The notes beneath the pieces are model-generated. The model had not been told where the DNA came from and searched no databases. It saw only the letters and a program-made list of their open reading frames with translations. Of a stretch of 64,000 nucleotides of DNA, positions 62,115-64,000 are shown piece after piece. Within the stretch, counting starts at the first letter, position 1; every line of letters begins with the position of its first letter. This stretch comes from DATNPH01 sp036703315 (GTDB lineage: Bacteria > Cyanobacteriota > Cyanobacteriia > Cyanobacteriales > Coleofasciculaceae), in NCBI GenBank assembly GCA_036703315.1, contig DATNPH010000017.1, positions 13,618 to 77,617 on the forward strand, given 5' to 3'. Both the position numbers and the translations under genes were made by a program.

Positions 62115-62328
62115 GAGAAGGCAGAGGGCAGAAGAAGGAAGGCAGAAGGGGGAGTGTCAGGGGGATTGTTTCTCCCTAGTCACTCCTAGCCACTGAATAC
62201 CTTCAGTGGGGGATTGTAACCCTTGATCCAAATCCTTCGCCAGAAGCCTTGGGAAGAAGGCAGAAAGAAAATCCTTCTGCATAAGAGCCCTTTGCATAAG
62301 AGCCTTTCTTGTTCATGCCATAGAGCAT
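62115..62328. repeat. Repeat-rich insert in glpK
   Basis: GAAGGCAGAGGGCAGAAG-type purine repeats, further down CCTTCTGCATAAGAGCC, then CTTTGCATAAGAGCC as a second copy of the unit. The TCTGCATAAGAGCC unit also occurs at about 8195. The insert separates two glpK fragments that should be nearly continuous. Confidence 0.7.
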
Positions 62329-62393
62329 AGCAATGCCAGCCGCACGATGTTAATGAATCTGGCAGAGCAGCAATGGGATAGCAAGCTATTATA
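62329..62393 (+). pseudogene. glpK: Glycerol kinase relic, fragment 2
   Basis: Reads SNASRTMLMNLAEQQWDSKL, matching the TNASRTxLxNxxxxxWDxxLL segment of GlpK. It ends exactly at the left end of the IS630-type element, with the target TA at 62392-62393. Confidence 0.82.
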
Positions 62394-62417
62394 TGATGTC
62401 CGGTAAATCACCCATAA

Positions 62418-63020
62418 TTAAGCGGCTAGTTCAGACCACCAGGAAAAATTGGTTAAACCACGTACAAAATCAGGCTGGTGAATGATTTGGCGACAACGTT
62501 GAATTAGCACCTCTTCTACTTCATTTAAAGTTTCAAAACTCCGATTAGCAATCGGCTCATTGGTAAGTGTCCACAAACGCTCCGCAGGCTGTAATTCTGG
62601 AGAGTGAGACGGTAAAAACTCCAAGTGCATACCCTCAGGAATTTCGACTTGTTCGCTGGTATGCCAGCCAGCTTGATCAACAACTAAGACCACCTGTTTT
62701 TTTTCACCAATGCCGAAGTGTTGAGCAAAATCTGCAAGAACTTTGTTAAATAATCGGATGTTGACGTAAGGTAGTATCCACCAATAGGTTTGACCTGAGC
62801 GTGGATGCACAAAAGCATACAGCCATAACCATTGAAAACGCCAATTGACCTGGGCAATCGGTACTGTCCATTCATCAACCCAAATACGTCGGATGACTGG
62901 CTTCAAACCGACTCGATGTTCGTCCATCGCCCAGATTTCCACGTCGGCTTCTGGGTTTTCTATTTGTATTTGTTCGACTTTCGTCTCCAAATTTTTTTTT
63001 CCACTGTGCCTGCTCCTCAA
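62418..63020 (-). CDS. IS630 transposase, C-terminal catalytic frame
   Basis: The 200-codon frame carries the DDE catalytic domain: first Asp in WAMDEHRVGLKPV, second in VVLVVDQAGWHTS, and Glu in PELQPAERLWTLTNEPI. The N-terminal helix-turn-helix part is in the other frame (62875-63483). Reading from frame A enters this frame by skipping one A in the A9 run at 62992-63000, giving WKKNLETKV. The fused product would have about 354 residues. Confidence 0.88.
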   Translation of the reverse strand: MRSRHSGKKNLETKVEQIQIENPEADVEIWAMDEHRVGLKPVIRRIWVDEWTVPIAQVNWRFQWLWLYAFVHPRSGQTYWWILPYVNIRLFNKVLADFAQHFGIGEKKQVVLVVDQAGWHTSEQVEIPEGMHLEFLPSHSPELQPAERLWTLTNEPIANRSFETLNEVEEVLIQRCRQIIHQPDFVRGLTNFSWWSELAA

Positions 63021-63483
63021 GGCTGGACTCTGTATGTTCGGGTCGGGGAACTCTTAATCGAAAACGCATTTGCTTGAGATATTCCCATCCTCGTTGACGG
63101 CTAACAGGACGACCGATTACATCAGCAATCCAGTCGGCTACCTTCCTCCCATTCCATTGTCCTCCCTCTGCTGGAGCCTCTTGTAATGCCTGCCATAGTA
63201 ATGCCTGTTGCACATCATCTAATAGGGGTTTGCTACTTCCTTGATTCGACATCCGTTGGTCTCCCAGTGTTTCCGGTCCGATACGGTTGTAACCCCACAC
63301 CAACTCATAAATCCAACTACGGCTATAGCCTGTAGCCGCTACCACCTCTTGTGTCGTCATCCCTTTAGCTAACAACCAGATTATTTGGTAATGTGTTCGC
63401 TTTACTGGTTCAGACGCTTGGCGATAACCGTTCTCCAACTCTTCCAGGCTCAGATGTGCTTCGATTGTTACTCGTTTTGGCAT
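62875..63483 (-). CDS. IS630 transposase, N-terminal DNA-binding frame
   Basis: The 202-codon frame begins at ATG 63483. Residues 1-110 contain two helix-turn-helix units (LLAKGMTTQEVVAATGYSRS, then DVQQALLWQALQEAPAEGG and the winged-helix RKVADWIADVIGRPVSRQRG). After the A9 run the frame continues into non-homologous sequence and stops. Together with the downstream frame it makes a full IS630 transposase, either through slippage in the A run or because a base was gained there. Confidence 0.85.
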   Translation of the reverse strand: MPKRVTIEAHLSLEELENGYRQASEPVKRTHYQIIWLLAKGMTTQEVVAATGYSRSWIYELVWGYNRIGPETLGDQRMSNQGSSKPLLDDVQQALLWQALQEAPAEGGQWNGRKVADWIADVIGRPVSRQRGWEYLKQMRFRLRVPRPEHTESSLEEQAQWKKKFGDESRTNTNRKPRSRRGNLGDGRTSSRFEASHPTYLG

Positions 63484-63543
63484 CGCGCTCGCATTAATGA
63501 ATGCACCTGGATTTATATTATGGGTGATTTGCCGGACATCATA

Positions 63544-63805
63544 TTAGAACTACGGCGCTGTTTGCTCACAGCTGTGATCGCTCAGGCTTATTGAAATGCA
63601 CATATGGGACTGGCTGCTTTCTAATTGCCCATACAGGTGAACAATTGCCGCGAGCGATCACACAACCAACTTCTCTCCACAATTGCTTGGACACTTGGGG
63701 ATTCCCGTAGAACGTCCAGAAGTGCTTGATGCCTCAGCTCAAGGAGCCGCCTTTGCTGCTGGCTTGGTAGTGGGATTGGATTCTGGCAGGATTATACTGC
63801 CCTAA
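63544..63805 (+). pseudogene. glpK: Glycerol kinase relic, fragment 3
   Basis: In one frame (about 63580-63650) it reads LLKCTYGTGCFLIAHTGEQL, the GlpK NTYGTGCFLLxNTGE motif. In another frame (63656-63805) it reads DHTTNFSPQLLGHLGIPVER, then PEVLDASAQGAAFAAGLVVG, the C-terminal GlpK segment. The sequence between these motifs in GlpK is missing, and the end is altered (GLDSGRIILP, then TAA). Together with fragments 1 and 2 this is one badly damaged glpK. Confidence 0.82.
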
Positions 63806-64000
63806 CTGCAAGTCGCAAGACATCTTCCTACGACATCCCTACAAAAACTGACCTATTTAGGGCTTGCTGAATAAGTCGGCGAAAAACAACCGATGGATTA
63901 ATTAGTTATTTAATCTTTGAATAATAATGAGCTTTTGTTGTTGATAATTCCCACAAGCATAACTCGAATTAATAGTTGTCGCTCAAAAAAGGCGTGATGT
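63806..64000. other. Window end; possible IS terminus
   Basis: GGGCTTGCTGAATAAGTCGG at about 63859 resembles the terminal repeat of several cyanobacterial insertion sequences. The rest of any element lies beyond the window. No gene is seen. Confidence 0.3.

Larger units (their letters stand above)
62394..63541 (-). mobile_element. IS630-type insertion sequence
   Basis: The 1148-bp element has 25-bp terminal inverted repeats with one mismatch: TGATGTCCGG[T/C]AAATCA, then CCCATAAT. It is flanked by a TA duplication (62392-62393 and 63542-63543), as expected of IS630/Tc1-mariner elements. It encodes the transposase in two overlapping frames on the minus strand. It interrupts the glycerol kinase gene. 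The ends are nearly perfect, so insertion is probably recent. Confidence 0.9.

Overview
The window comes from a cyanobacterium. It carries photosystem I genes (psaA, psaB, psaL, psaI), NDH-1 genes (ndhF, ndhD), the LysR regulator rbcR, a Psb32-type TPM protein, cyanophycinase, a type IV pilus ATPase and many GCGATCGC (HIP1) octamers. Two-component kinases, Ser/Thr kinases, TPR-CHAT proteins, IS630 and low-complexity repeats inserted into genes suggest a fairly large genome of the Chroococcidiopsis/Nostocales type. The genus is inference.

Layout. 0.1-5 kb: a three-domain YflT-type stress protein, a BON lipoprotein, an RTX repeat protein and an unusual cation-diffusion-facilitator homologue. 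5-8.3 kb: a HAD phosphatase, a stand-alone ArgRS-like DALR protein lacking the catalytic core, a Crp/Fnr regulator, and the tail of a dead histidine kinase. 8.7-10.3 kb: a decayed nitric oxide synthase gene (NOS oxygenase, FMN and NADPH fragments), the most striking relic here. 10.4-12 kb: an AT-rich GT-C-type membrane protein. 12.1-17.7 kb: a Ser/Thr kinase followed by three membrane-tethered solute-binding proteins with no permease, a candidate sensory system. 17.8-24.6 kb: rbcR, divergent from nnrU, then a thioredoxin, ndhF and ndhD. 24.8-33.5 kb: an alpha/beta hydrolase and two tandem TPR-CHAT proteins. 33.5-36 kb: a broken conserved gene, wecB and a small membrane protein. 36.7-43 kb: pilT, a protein with a C-terminal KaiB fold, a thioredoxin-NHL protein and a lipoprotein with 67-residue repeats. 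43.5-50.3 kb: psaA-psaB, an XRE regulator, an unknown gene, and psaL-psaI on the opposite strand. 50.4-60.1 kb: a small protein ending in an SSB-like tail, a Psb32-like protein, a DUF4346-like protein, an acyltransferase, a RibD-type reductase, two histidine kinases and small exported proteins. 60.1-64 kb: cyanophycinase, then a glycerol kinase gene split by a repeat insertion and a complete IS630-type element.

Functionally, the photosynthesis and electron-transport blocks (psaAB, psaLI, ndhFD, rbcR) are intact housekeeping. The stretches between them hold accessory and decaying DNA: at least four pseudogenes (nitric oxide synthase, histidine kinase tail, a conserved membrane protein, glycerol kinase) and several in-frame repeat insertions. 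Calls rest on reading the translations and recognising motifs; no database search was run.
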